From NCBI GenBank assembly GCA_016185425.1, contig JACPNQ010000024.1:186001-250000 (forward strand): DNA of 64,000 nt, read 5' to 3'. The stretch is from Acidobacteriota bacterium. Its GTDB lineage: Bacteria > Acidobacteriota > Terriglobia > Bryobacterales > Bryobacteraceae. Both the position numbers and the translations under genes were made by a program. The notes below the pieces were generated by a model. It had not been told where the DNA came from, made no database searches, and worked only from the letters and a program-made list of their open reading frames with translations. This document shows positions 43,164 through 51,471 of the stretch, piece after piece. How positions within the stretch are numbered: the first letter of the stretch is position 1; the number at the start of each line of letters is the position of its first letter.

Positions 43164-45413
43164 TTGAGTCAGCCGGCCAAAGTGTCTGATCTCCCGCAAC
43201 GCTCGCTTTCCGCCGAGCCCGTCCCCCCTGCGTCTATCGATCCAGTCCTCGCCCGCCTCTTCCAATCTCTCCTCGAAAAATTCGAACGCACCCATCCCGG
43301 CGAAGATTCCACGCCTCTGAAATCCGCCTTCCAACTGGCCTACCTCATGCACGCCGGCCAGAAGCGCCAGTCCGGCGAGCCCTATCTCATCCATCCGCTC
43401 GAAGTCGCCCATATCCTCGCCGACATGACCACGGACCGGACCTGCCTCGTCACCGGCCTCCTCCACGACCTCGTCGAAGATACCGGTGTAACCATCGAAG
43501 AGGTCCGCAAACAATTCGGCGACGATGTCGCCGCCTGCGTCGACGGCGTCACCAAGCTCGCCAAGCTCAAGTTCTACTCCCGCGAAGAACGCCAGGCTGA
43601 GAGCGTCCGGAAAATGCTCCTGGCCATGGTCAAGGACATCCGTGTTGTCCTCGTCAAACTGGCCGACCGCCTCCACAACATGCGTACCCTCGGCGCCCTC
43701 CCCCGCGACCGCCAGGAACGCATCGCCCAGGAAACCCTCGAAATCTACGCCCCTATCGCCCACCGCCTCGGCATGGGTAAGGTCCGCGCCGAGCTCGAAG
43801 ATCTCGGCTTCGAATTTACCGATCCCGAAGCCTTCCAGGAAATCGTCGAAGCCATCGAGTCCAAACGAAAAGCCAACCAGGGCCTCCTCGACGAAATCCG
43901 CGGCGCTGTCGAAGTGAAGCTCCGCCGGGAAGGCATCCCCGCCCGCATCGAAGCCCGCCTCAAACGCCCCTACTCCATCTGGCAAAAACTCAAGCGCCAG
44001 AAAATCTCCATCGACCAGGTCTACGACCTCCTCGCCGTCCGCATCATCACCGACTCCGTCAAGAACTGCTATGCCGCCCTCGGCACCCTCCACGGCGACT
44101 GGCACCCCATCCCCGGCCGTATCAAGGACTTCATCGCCATCCCCCGGCCCAATCTCTACCAGTCCCTCCATACCTCCGTCATCGGCCCCGGCGGCCAGCC
44201 GTTCGAAGTACAGATTCGAACCGAGGAGATGCACCGCATCGCCGAAGACGGTATCGCCGCCCACTGGAAATACAAGGAAGGCAATAAGAACGCGGTTCAG
44301 GACGAGCAGCAAATCGCCTGGCTCCGCCAACTCGTCGAGTGGCAGCGCGAAATGCACGACCCCGGCGAGTTCATGTCCACCCTCAAGGTCGACCTCTACC
44401 CCGAAGAGGTCTATACCTTCACTCCCAAGGGCAAGGTCATTGTTCTCCCCCGCGAAGCCACTCCCATCGACTTCGCCTACGCCATCCACACCGAAGTCGG
44501 CAACCAATGTGTCGGCGCCAAGGTTAACGGCCGCATCGTCCCGCTGAAATACGCCTTGAAGAACGGTGATGTCGTCGACATCCTCACCCAGCAAGGTCAC
44601 CTTCCCAGCAAGGACTGGCTGTCGATCGCCAAGACCTCCAAAGCGCGCAACAAGATCAAGGCGGTCATCAACACCACTGAGCGCGCCCGCGCCATTGAGA
44701 TCGGCGAAAAGTATCTGGAAAAAGAAGCCCGCCGCTTCGGCGTGCAGTGGAAGAAGGTCACCCGCGAGCAGGTCATCTCTGTCGCCAACGAATACGGCTT
44801 CCCGAAGATGGAGGATCTCCACGCCGCCCTCGGCTATGGCAAGTTCTCCGCCCGTCAGGTGTTGATCAAACTCGCACCCGAACAGGTGGAAGCTTCCGAA
44901 CGTGCCACCGCGCCGGCCGAGCCCGCCGTCGTCGCCCCGCCGAAGGACACCGGCGACAAGGATCTCGTCATCAAGGTGAAGGGCATCGACGATGTCATGG
45001 TCTACCGCGCCAAATGCTGCAACCCCATCCGTGGCGAACAGATCGTCGGCTACATTACTCGCGGCAAGGGCGTTGCGGTCCATTCCGTGAACTGCACGAA
45101 TGTACAGAACCTGATGTACGAAGTAGAGCGCAAGATCACCGTGGAGTGGGTCCGCACCGCTGAGGATACATTTGCCGTCCGCCTGACGGCCTACGCCGAT
45201 GATCGGCCCGGAATCTTAAGCCACCTCACCAGCGTAGTCTTCCACGAAGGCAGTAATATCAAGGCGCTGGAAGCGCAACCCGACGAGCAGCGCGGTGACG
45301 GCAGTGCCGTGATTAGTGTGCTGCTCGACGTTAAGGATAAGAAACAATTAGAACGCGTGGTCGCCGCGATCCGCCGTATCAGCGGCATCCGCGACGTGGA
45401 GCGCGTGAATTAG
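43164..45413 (+). CDS. Bifunctional (p)ppGpp synthetase/hydrolase (RSH)
   Basis: 749 residues, the length of long RelA/SpoT homologues. The HD hydrolase domain (about 50-200) retains the metal ligands HPLEVA, GLLHDLVEDTG (HD at 101-102). The synthetase domain (about 250-370) has YSIWQKLKRQKISIDQVYDLLAVRII and FIAIPRPNLYQSLHTSV. A TGS domain (about 410-470, YTFTPKGKVIVLPREATPIDFAY), a helical/zinc-finger region (CCNPIRGEQIVGYITRGKGVAVHS) and a C-terminal ACT domain (about 670-749) follow. Both catalytic halves look active. Start is TTG with AGGGG upstream. It sets growth rate and stringent response. Confidence 0.95.
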   Translation: MSQPAKVSDLPQRSLSAEPVPPASIDPVLARLFQSLLEKFERTHPGEDSTPLKSAFQLAYLMHAGQKRQSGEPYLIHPLEVAHILADMTTDRTCLVTGLLHDLVEDTGVTIEEVRKQFGDDVAACVDGVTKLAKLKFYSREERQAESVRKMLLAMVKDIRVVLVKLADRLHNMRTLGALPRDRQERIAQETLEIYAPIAHRLGMGKVRAELEDLGFEFTDPEAFQEIVEAIESKRKANQGLLDEIRGAVEVKLRREGIPARIEARLKRPYSIWQKLKRQKISIDQVYDLLAVRIITDSVKNCYAALGTLHGDWHPIPGRIKDFIAIPRPNLYQSLHTSVIGPGGQPFEVQIRTEEMHRIAEDGIAAHWKYKEGNKNAVQDEQQIAWLRQLVEWQREMHDPGEFMSTLKVDLYPEEVYTFTPKGKVIVLPREATPIDFAYAIHTEVGNQCVGAKVNGRIVPLKYALKNGDVVDILTQQGHLPSKDWLSIAKTSKARNKIKAVINTTERARAIEIGEKYLEKEARRFGVQWKKVTREQVISVANEYGFPKMEDLHAALGYGKFSARQVLIKLAPEQVEASERATAPAEPAVVAPPKDTGDKDLVIKVKGIDDVMVYRAKCCNPIRGEQIVGYITRGKGVAVHSVNCTNVQNLMYEVERKITVEWVRTAEDTFAVRLTAYADDRPGILSHLTSVVFHEGSNIKALEAQPDEQRGDGSAVISVLLDVKDKKQLERVVAAIRRISGIRDVERVN

Positions 45414-45419
45414 TAAAAC

Positions 45420-45749
45420 ATGAACGCCGAACCCGAACACATCGCGATCAGTAAATCGAAAGGAATCGAAATTGACTGGGCCGATGGCACCCACTCTTCG
45501 CTAGGTCTCGAGCTCCTCCGCCGCGAATGCCCATGTGCGACATGTACCGGCGCCCATGGCACGCCTCCGCAGAAGTGGCAGCCCGATACAAATCCGCTAA
45601 GGATCTTTCAGCCGAAGTTAAAGATGGAGTCCGTCGAAGCGGTCGGCAACTACGCCATCCGCATCTACTGGAACGACGGCCACAACTCCGGCATCTACTC
45701 CTACACCCACCTAAAAACCGTGTCAAAGACCAATTTAATCCAACCTTAA
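45420..45749 (+). CDS. DUF971-family protein
   Basis: A 109-residue protein of the gamma-butyrobetaine-hydroxylase-like N-terminal/DUF971 family. Diagnostic features are IDWADGTHSSLGLELLRRECPCATCTG and IRIYWNDGHNSGIYSYTHL. The CPCATC cysteines may bind metal. Members are often near Fe-S or Mrp-type genes; here it follows the RSH gene by 6 bases. Function unknown. Its 3' end overlaps the convergent transposase gene by 4 bases. Confidence 0.85.
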   Translation: MNAEPEHIAISKSKGIEIDWADGTHSSLGLELLRRECPCATCTGAHGTPPQKWQPDTNPLRIFQPKLKMESVEAVGNYAIRIYWNDGHNSGIYSYTHLKTVSKTNLIQP

Positions 45750-46441
45750 TCTTTCACGCCTGCCGCCTTCCCCAACTCCTTTCTCGGTCGGCCAGGAGGT
45801 CGAATCGCCAACCTCCGCCCATACTGCCTCTCCATTTGCGCCACATACGCAGCGTCACCGCATATCGTCCCTAGCTTTGTCGCCTTCCGCAATGCCGCGA
45901 TATCCTCCTTCCCCTCCTCCCGCCCCATTATTTCCCCCCACTCCTCCGCCGAATACATCCGCGAGAACTCCACCGAATCCAAAAACGCCGGCGCCGCAAC
46001 CAATCCCGCATGTGCCCTGGCGCTCGACCACTCGTAGAGCATCGCATCCCGCACCAACCCCGCTCGCACCGGATTCAAGTCCACATACGACAACGCCGCT
46101 CGATAATGCCGCTCGCTCATTGATGCCGATCCGAACCGCGCCTGCCAGACATGTCCTTGCCTCTCCAGCCGCTCATTCAGCGTCCGGGCATACTTGGAAT
46201 TCAGCGCCCGCAGCATCGCCGAAATCCCATCGTCCTGCCCCGGGATCGCTACCAAATGAAAATGGTTCGGCATCAGGCAGTACCCAACCACCCGGTTCCG
46301 GTATTCCACGGCATACCTCCCCAGGAACTCCAAAAACATCCGGTAGTCATATTCGCGCGCGAAAACAGGCTGCCGGAAGTTTCCACGCTGCGTGATGTGC
46401 ACTGGCACCCCCGAAGGCGTAAATCGATCAGGTCGAGGCAT
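45746..46441 (-). mobile_element. REP-associated tyrosine transposase (RAYT, IS200-like Y1)
   Basis: A 231-residue single-domain HUH nuclease. The metal-binding HUH triad is HFH at 60-62 (LMPNHFHLVA) and the catalytic tyrosine is Tyr119 in YVDLNPVRAGLV; N-terminal RxHITQRGN is also typical. Length and lone-gene setting match chromosomal RAYT proteins rather than full IS200/IS605 elements. It ends in PGRPRKELGK, a basic tail. No flanking terminal hairpins or target duplication were recognised, so its partner REP sequences, if any, lie elsewhere or escaped notice. Confidence 0.88.
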
Positions 46442-46567
46442 CTATAGGTAAGTGCCGGCCCAGCCTCAAAATTCTCACACCTCCCCCAAGTGGATACCCA
46501 ATTTCCATACAATCCCGCTATGAAAATTCATAACACGTCGAATTGGTGAATTCTGAATGTCTACTAA

Positions 46568-46597
46568 TTGACAACCCCTCCAGCGAAGGGGCAGAAT
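46568..46597 (+). promoter_or_regulatory. Candidate sigma-70 promoter
   Basis: TTGACA (46568-46573), an exact -35 consensus, then an 18-base spacer and CAGAAT (46592-46597). The predicted start is near 46604, about 67 bases before the ATG. If used, the left arm of the neighbouring inverted repeat would lie upstream of the transcript. Confidence 0.5.
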
Positions 46598-46661
46598 GTT
46601 CCCAGCTACACGGGCATTAACCGGCCCGAGACATTAACACCCAGTCATCTGGGAGGGGTTG
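46572..46661 (+). promoter_or_regulatory. Inverted repeat pairing with the Shine-Dalgarno of the Oar-like gene
   Basis: Perfect 10-base arms CAACCCCTCC (46572-46581) and GGAGGGGTTG (46652-46661), 70 bases apart. The right arm contains the ribosome-binding GGAGG. Pairing in a transcript starting upstream would hide the ribosome site. Confidence 0.45.
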
Positions 46662-46670
46662 CCAATCAAA

Positions 46671-49600
46671 ATGACACGCACGTTTCGTGTTGGCCTCGTT
46701 ATGGCCTTGCTTTGCGCGTTGACCGCCAATACGGCCTCCGCGCAAGTACTCTATGGATCCATCGTCGGAACAGTAAATGACCCAAGTGGCGCCGCCATTC
46801 CGGCCGCGACTGTCACCGCTACGAATAAGCAAACGGGAATTCAACGTCAAACCACTACCAACGATGCTGGTGGCTATACCTTTGCCGCGGTAACTCCGGG
46901 CAGCTTTGAAGTCAAAATCACCAAGGACGGCTTCCGCCCCGGCGCGGAGCAGGGCGTTGAGGTCACGTCGAACAACACTACCCGCGTCGATATCAACCTG
47001 CAAGTCGGCTCTGTCACCGATACCGTGACCATTGAAGCGACTGCCGCGGTCCTCCAGACCGACACCGCCAACGTTCGCTCCGAAGTCCAGGGAAGGGACT
47101 TGACGAACCTCCCCGTTCCCGTCGGCCGTAACTATCAGAATGTGCTCGTCACAATCCCCGGTTTCTCTCCGCCGCAAAACGCGCACTCGGTCCCGACGAA
47201 CCCGTCGCGCGCGCTGAACGCCAACGTCAACGGCGCGCCCACCGCTGGCGTCAACGTCCGCATCGACGGCGCCACCAGCGTCCAAACCTGGCTCCCCCAC
47301 ATCACCGCCTACGTGCCCGCGCTCGAATCCGTCGAGCAGGTCAACGTCGTCACCAACAGCTTCTCGGCCGAACAGGGTCTCGCCGGCGGCGCGGCTGTGA
47401 ACGTGCAGATCAAGAGCGGCACCAATGACATCCACGGCTCCGCCTTCTGGTACAACGTCAACAACGCGATGATCGCCAAGCCGTTCACTTTCGCGTTGCT
47501 CGGCCAACAGGATCAGCGCAATCCCAAGTACATCTTCAATCAGGAAGGCGGTACCGTTGGCGGTCCCATCAAGAAGAACAAGCTCTTCTACTTCGTCTCC
47601 TACGAAGCCACCACGCGCCGTGAATTCGCGAACAATACGGGCACGCTCCCCACAGCCGCCATGCGCACGGGTGACTTCTCCGACATCGCCGGTTCCGGCT
47701 TTGGCGAGCGCGCCATCATCCACGACCCCACAACCGGAAATCCCGACGGCTCCAACCGCATGGCCTTTCCCGGCAACCGCATTCCCGCCGCGCGCATCTC
47801 GCCGATCGTCAATCAGATCCAGCAGAAGATGCCCGCTGTTCCAGCCGGCGCCTTCCGCGACAACAACTTCTTCGCTGTCGGCGGCTTCCTCTTCGACCGC
47901 CACACCGTCGACACCAAGTTCAACTACAACATCAACGAAAAGTGGACCGCCTATGGCCGCTATTCGGCGCTGCACTACAACATGAACAATCCGGGCATGC
48001 TCGGAGAACTTGGGGGCACTGGCATCTCTCCCAACGGTGGCAACACTGGCGTCGCCAGCGGCACCACACAGTCGTCGTCGATTGCCACAACCTACGTGCT
48101 CAGACCAAACTTGGTGCTCGACGCCAACTTCGGCTACACGACTTACGGCACAAAGGTCGAACAGGATAGCCTCGACACCAAGATCGGTCTCGATGTCCTG
48201 AAAATCCCCGGCACCAACGGCAAGCGCCGTTTTGAAGGCGGTTGGCCCCGCTTCCAGATTTCCAACTTCCTCACGCTCGGCGTGCAGGACTCCTTCATGC
48301 CCTACGAGCGGCGCGACCCGCAATTCCAATACGTAGCCAACATGAACTGGACCAAGGGCCGCCACCAGATCCGCTATGGCATGGACTTCTACAAGCAGGA
48401 CCTGAACCACCTGCAAGCCGAATTCGCCGGCCAGAACCACGGTGCGCAAGGCGGCTTCTCGTTCACCGGCGGAGCAACGCAAATTCGTAATGGCCCGTCG
48501 GCGTCTGCCTACAACTCCTATGCTTCGTTCCTCCTCGGCCTTACCAACAATTACGGCACCACGTATCAGGTTGACGATGTCTACGGAACCCGCACCAGTA
48601 TGTTTAACGCCTATGTGCAGGACACCTGGCAGGTTTCGCCAAAGTTGACTCTCAACTACGGAGTACGCTACCTCAATATCCCCATGCCCCGCCGTCCCGG
48701 CCGTGGAATGGAGCGTTATGACTTTGTCAATAACAAGATGCTCGTCTGCGGCGTCGGTCAAGTCCCGGTTGACTGCGGCACCAAGAATTCGAACCTCTTG
48801 TTCACGCCATCGGTCGGCATCGCCTGGCGGCCCAACGACAAGACCGTCGTCCGCACCGGCTTCGGCATCAACTACGATCCGCTCAACCTGATTCGGGCGC
48901 TGCGTACCAACTTCCCGATGCTGCTTATCCTGAACAGCCCCGGTACCGATGCGTTCGTTCCGGTCAGCCGGCTCGAACAGGGCATCCCGCTCCCTGTCGT
49001 GCCGAGTCTCGGCAACGGCATCATCGATATTCCGAACAATTACGCACTCACCTCAACCGGTGACGAGTTCAAGAGGGCGTACATCATGAGCTGGAACTTC
49101 ACGATTCAGCGCCAGCTCGTCAAGGGCTTCACTCTGCAAGCCGGCTATGTCGCCAACCGTACCGTCCGCCAGACCAACTACCTCGATCTGAACGCCGGTC
49201 AGGTCATCGGCGCCGGCAATGCGGGGCGCCCGTTCAATCGCCCGGGGTTCAACCGCACCGTGCAGACCTCGCTCGTCGAGCCGCTGGGCCACACCAACTA
49301 TGACTCGCTGCAAACCCAGTTGACTCGCCGTATGGCCAATGGCTTCCAGGTTAGTGTTGCCTACACCTGGTCGAAGGCCATCGGCCTCTGCTGTAACGCG
49401 TCGAATGACGGCGGTCCGGCCATCGCCGCGCGCGCCTACCTCAACCGCAATCACACGGTCATGTCCTTCGACCGCCCCCACAACTTCCAATCCACCTTTG
49501 TCTACGAACTGCCGTTCGGCAAGGGTAAACAGTGGGCCAACTCGGGCAAGACCGGCAATTGGGTACTTGGCGGATGGCAGGTGAACGGGCTTCTCTCGAA

Positions 49601-50069
49601 GTACTCCGGCTCGCCGTTCACCGCCAACTCCGATGGCGCTTCGCTCAACATGCCCGGCAGCACGCAGACAGCCGACGTCTTCGGTACGCCGAAGCAACTC
49701 GGCAACTACGGCCGTGGCCAGGCCTTCTATGACTGGACCACATTCGGTGCCGTCTCCGGTCCCACCGGCATCCGCTTCGGGACCGGCGGGATCAACAACC
49801 TCCGCGGCCCCGGCATCGCCAATCTCGATATCGGCTTATTCCGCCGCTTCACCGTGACCGAACGCGTGAACATCCAGTTCCGCGCCGAAGCGTTGAACAT
49901 CTCGAATACGCCGCAACTCGCCAATCCGTCGTCCAATATCTCCAGCCTTCGGACCACCCCCAGCGGCGCCTTCGGCGGTGGCGTGTTCGAAGTCACCGGC
50001 ACGGCCAACACCGGCCGCGACGGTCTCGTCCAACGTGCCTTCCGCCTCGGATTGCGCGTTGGATTCTAA
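46671..50069 (+). CDS. Oar-like TonB-dependent transporter
   Basis: About 1132 residues. Signal peptide (VGLVMALLCALTANTASAQ), Cna-B domain (about 25-105, LYGSIVGTVNDPSGAAIPAATVTATN), plug (about 110-255, ending VTNSFSAEQGLAGGAAVNVQIKSGTNDIHG split over its conserved turn) and a barrel ending RLGLRVGF. The ATG at 46671 lies about 13 bases after GGAGGGG; an earlier TTG at 46659 would start inside that site. A strong terminator follows the stop. Its regulatory leader is the most elaborate of the Oar-like genes here. Confidence 0.9.
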   Translation: MTRTFRVGLVMALLCALTANTASAQVLYGSIVGTVNDPSGAAIPAATVTATNKQTGIQRQTTTNDAGGYTFAAVTPGSFEVKITKDGFRPGAEQGVEVTSNNTTRVDINLQVGSVTDTVTIEATAAVLQTDTANVRSEVQGRDLTNLPVPVGRNYQNVLVTIPGFSPPQNAHSVPTNPSRALNANVNGAPTAGVNVRIDGATSVQTWLPHITAYVPALESVEQVNVVTNSFSAEQGLAGGAAVNVQIKSGTNDIHGSAFWYNVNNAMIAKPFTFALLGQQDQRNPKYIFNQEGGTVGGPIKKNKLFYFVSYEATTRREFANNTGTLPTAAMRTGDFSDIAGSGFGERAIIHDPTTGNPDGSNRMAFPGNRIPAARISPIVNQIQQKMPAVPAGAFRDNNFFAVGGFLFDRHTVDTKFNYNINEKWTAYGRYSALHYNMNNPGMLGELGGTGISPNGGNTGVASGTTQSSSIATTYVLRPNLVLDANFGYTTYGTKVEQDSLDTKIGLDVLKIPGTNGKRRFEGGWPRFQISNFLTLGVQDSFMPYERRDPQFQYVANMNWTKGRHQIRYGMDFYKQDLNHLQAEFAGQNHGAQGGFSFTGGATQIRNGPSASAYNSYASFLLGLTNNYGTTYQVDDVYGTRTSMFNAYVQDTWQVSPKLTLNYGVRYLNIPMPRRPGRGMERYDFVNNKMLVCGVGQVPVDCGTKNSNLLFTPSVGIAWRPNDKTVVRTGFGINYDPLNLIRALRTNFPMLLILNSPGTDAFVPVSRLEQGIPLPVVPSLGNGIIDIPNNYALTSTGDEFKRAYIMSWNFTIQRQLVKGFTLQAGYVANRTVRQTNYLDLNAGQVIGAGNAGRPFNRPGFNRTVQTSLVEPLGHTNYDSLQTQLTRRMANGFQVSVAYTWSKAIGLCCNASNDGGPAIAARAYLNRNHTVMSFDRPHNFQSTFVYELPFGKGKQWANSGKTGNWVLGGWQVNGLLSKYSGSPFTANSDGASLNMPGSTQTADVFGTPKQLGNYGRGQAFYDWTTFGAVSGPTGIRFGTGGINNLRGPGIANLDIGLFRRFTVTERVNIQFRAEALNISNTPQLANPSSNISSLRTTPSGAFGGGVFEVTGTANTGRDGLVQRAFRLGLRVGF

Positions 50070-51471
50070 TACCGCTAAAACAAAATCCCTGTCCGGACCT
50101 CGCGGCTGGACAGGGATTTTTCTTGTCTGCGCTCTGACCGCCTGCCGGCAAACCCCAAGCGAACCGAAATTCTTCACACAGGTCCCTCTCCCTTTTACTC
50201 ACTCCAACGGCGCCAAGGGTGATTTCTACATGACCGAAATCATGGGCTCCGGCGTCGCCCTCATCGATTACGACAACGATGGCGATCAGGACATCTTCCT
50301 CCTCCAGGGCCATCCCTCCGCCGGCTCAAACGTCCTCCTCCGCAACGACAAGGGCACATTCACCGGCGTCACGAAGGCCGCCGGGTTGGAACATTCGAAC
50401 TACGGCATGGGAGCCGCCACCGGCGATTTCGACAACGACGGCCGCACTGACCTCCTCATCACCGCCTTCAACGGCAACACACTCTACCGCAACAACGGGA
50501 ACGGCACGTTCACCAACGTGACGCCAGCCGCACTGGTCCTCCCCAATCTCTGGTCCACAAGCGCCGCCTTCTTCGACTACGACAACGACGGCTGGCAGGA
50601 CCTCGTCATCCTCAACTACATCGACTTCCAATTCGCCAACAACAAGCGCTGCCAGGCTCCCACCGGCGAACCCGACTACTGCACCCCGCGCGCCTACCGG
50701 TCTCTCCCGTCGCACCTGTTCCACAACGAAAAGGGCAAATTCGTCGACGTCACCGCTAAATCCGGCTTCGACAAAGCCTCCGGCCCCGCTCTCGGCGTGG
50801 TGACTCTCGACGCCAACAACGACGGCTTCCAGGATGTCTTCATCGCCAACGACTCCAGTGCCAACCATCTCTGGATCAACAACAGAAACGGAACCTTCAC
50901 CGAGAAGGCATTGGAGCTGGGCGTCGCCTACAGCGAAAGTGGCTTAGCGAAGGCGGGCATGGGCGTAGCCCTTGGCGATTACAACAACGACGGCCACGAA
51001 GACCTGATCGTCGTCAATCTGATGCGCGAAGGCGCTACCCTCTTCGCCAACAACGGGAAGGGCGACTTCGCCGACGTGTCGGCGAGGACGGGCCTGCACA
51101 ACCTGAGCTTTCTCTTCACCGGCTTCGGCGTCGGTTGGCTCGACATCGACTGCGACGGTCGTCTCGACATCTTCATAGCCAACGGCGCCGTTACCCGCCG
51201 TGAGGAACAGCGAGGCCAGAAGGAGCCTTTCAAAGAGCGTAATCTCTTACTGCGCCAAGTGAACGGCCGTTTCGAGAGTATCCCCATCGGCGTGCCCGCC
51301 ATTCACCGCGCCGCCGCCTTTGGCGACATCGACAACGACGGCCGGGTCGACATCGTAGTCACCGTAAACAACGGCCAGGCTTTCTGGTATCGAAACGAAG
51401 GCGCAAAATGCAACACGCTTCCCGCGCGCACGGCCTACAGCTATCTCTCCGCCTCCGAAAAACGCCGTTAA
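50059..51471 (+). CDS. FG-GAP/VCBS-repeat lipoprotein (CRTAC1-like), start uncertain
   Basis: About 470 residues if the TTG at 50059 is used. Seven calcium-type DxDxDG loops are visible (DYDNDGDQD, DFDNDGRTD, DYDNDGWQD, DANNDGFQD, DYNNDGHED, DIDCDGRLD, DIDNDGRVD), forming an integrin-like beta-propeller. The N-terminus has a lipoprotein-like FLVCALTAC. The family N-terminus (FTHSNGAKGDFYMTEIMGSG) is complete, so the start must lie upstream of 50160, inside or before the terminator hairpin; TTG 50059 overlaps the Oar-like stop, and CTG 50089 is a poorer choice. Likely an extracytoplasmic binding protein. Confidence 0.75.
   Translation: MDSNTAKTKSLSGPRGWTGIFLVCALTACRQTPSEPKFFTQVPLPFTHSNGAKGDFYMTEIMGSGVALIDYDNDGDQDIFLLQGHPSAGSNVLLRNDKGTFTGVTKAAGLEHSNYGMGAATGDFDNDGRTDLLITAFNGNTLYRNNGNGTFTNVTPAALVLPNLWSTSAAFFDYDNDGWQDLVILNYIDFQFANNKRCQAPTGEPDYCTPRAYRSLPSHLFHNEKGKFVDVTAKSGFDKASGPALGVVTLDANNDGFQDVFIANDSSANHLWINNRNGTFTEKALELGVAYSESGLAKAGMGVALGDYNNDGHEDLIVVNLMREGATLFANNGKGDFADVSARTGLHNLSFLFTGFGVGWLDIDCDGRLDIFIANGAVTRREEQRGQKEPFKERNLLLRQVNGRFESIPIGVPAIHRAAAFGDIDNDGRVDIVVTVNNGQAFWYRNEGAKCNTLPARTAYSYLSASEKRR
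50082..50125 (+). terminator. Rho-independent terminator after the Oar-like gene, inside the next gene's 5' coding region
   Basis: Perfect 13-base arms (50082-50094 and 50108-50120) around a 13-base loop, followed by TTTTCTT. It starts 13 bases after the Oar-like stop. Its sequence also encodes residues before and within the signal region of the FG-GAP protein. Confidence 0.88.

Larger units (their letters stand above)
46442..46670 (+). other. 229-base leader between the transposase and the Oar-like gene
   Basis: No coding sequence. Contains a promoter candidate (46568-46597), an inverted repeat reaching the Shine-Dalgarno (46572-46661), and a small CCAG/CTGG hairpin at 46641-46652. The first 100 bases are comparatively AT-rich. 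Confidence 0.7.

Noticed and set aside
43161..45083. A 640-codon open frame antisense to the RSH gene
   Set aside because: Composition is dominated by D, G, E and V from antisense codon bias; the plus-strand frame has strong RSH motifs throughout.
46617..48761. A 714-codon open frame antisense to the Oar-like gene
   Set aside because: It is the reverse-frame shadow of a GC-rich gene, has repetitive V/E/G/D composition and no recognisable domain or ribosome site.
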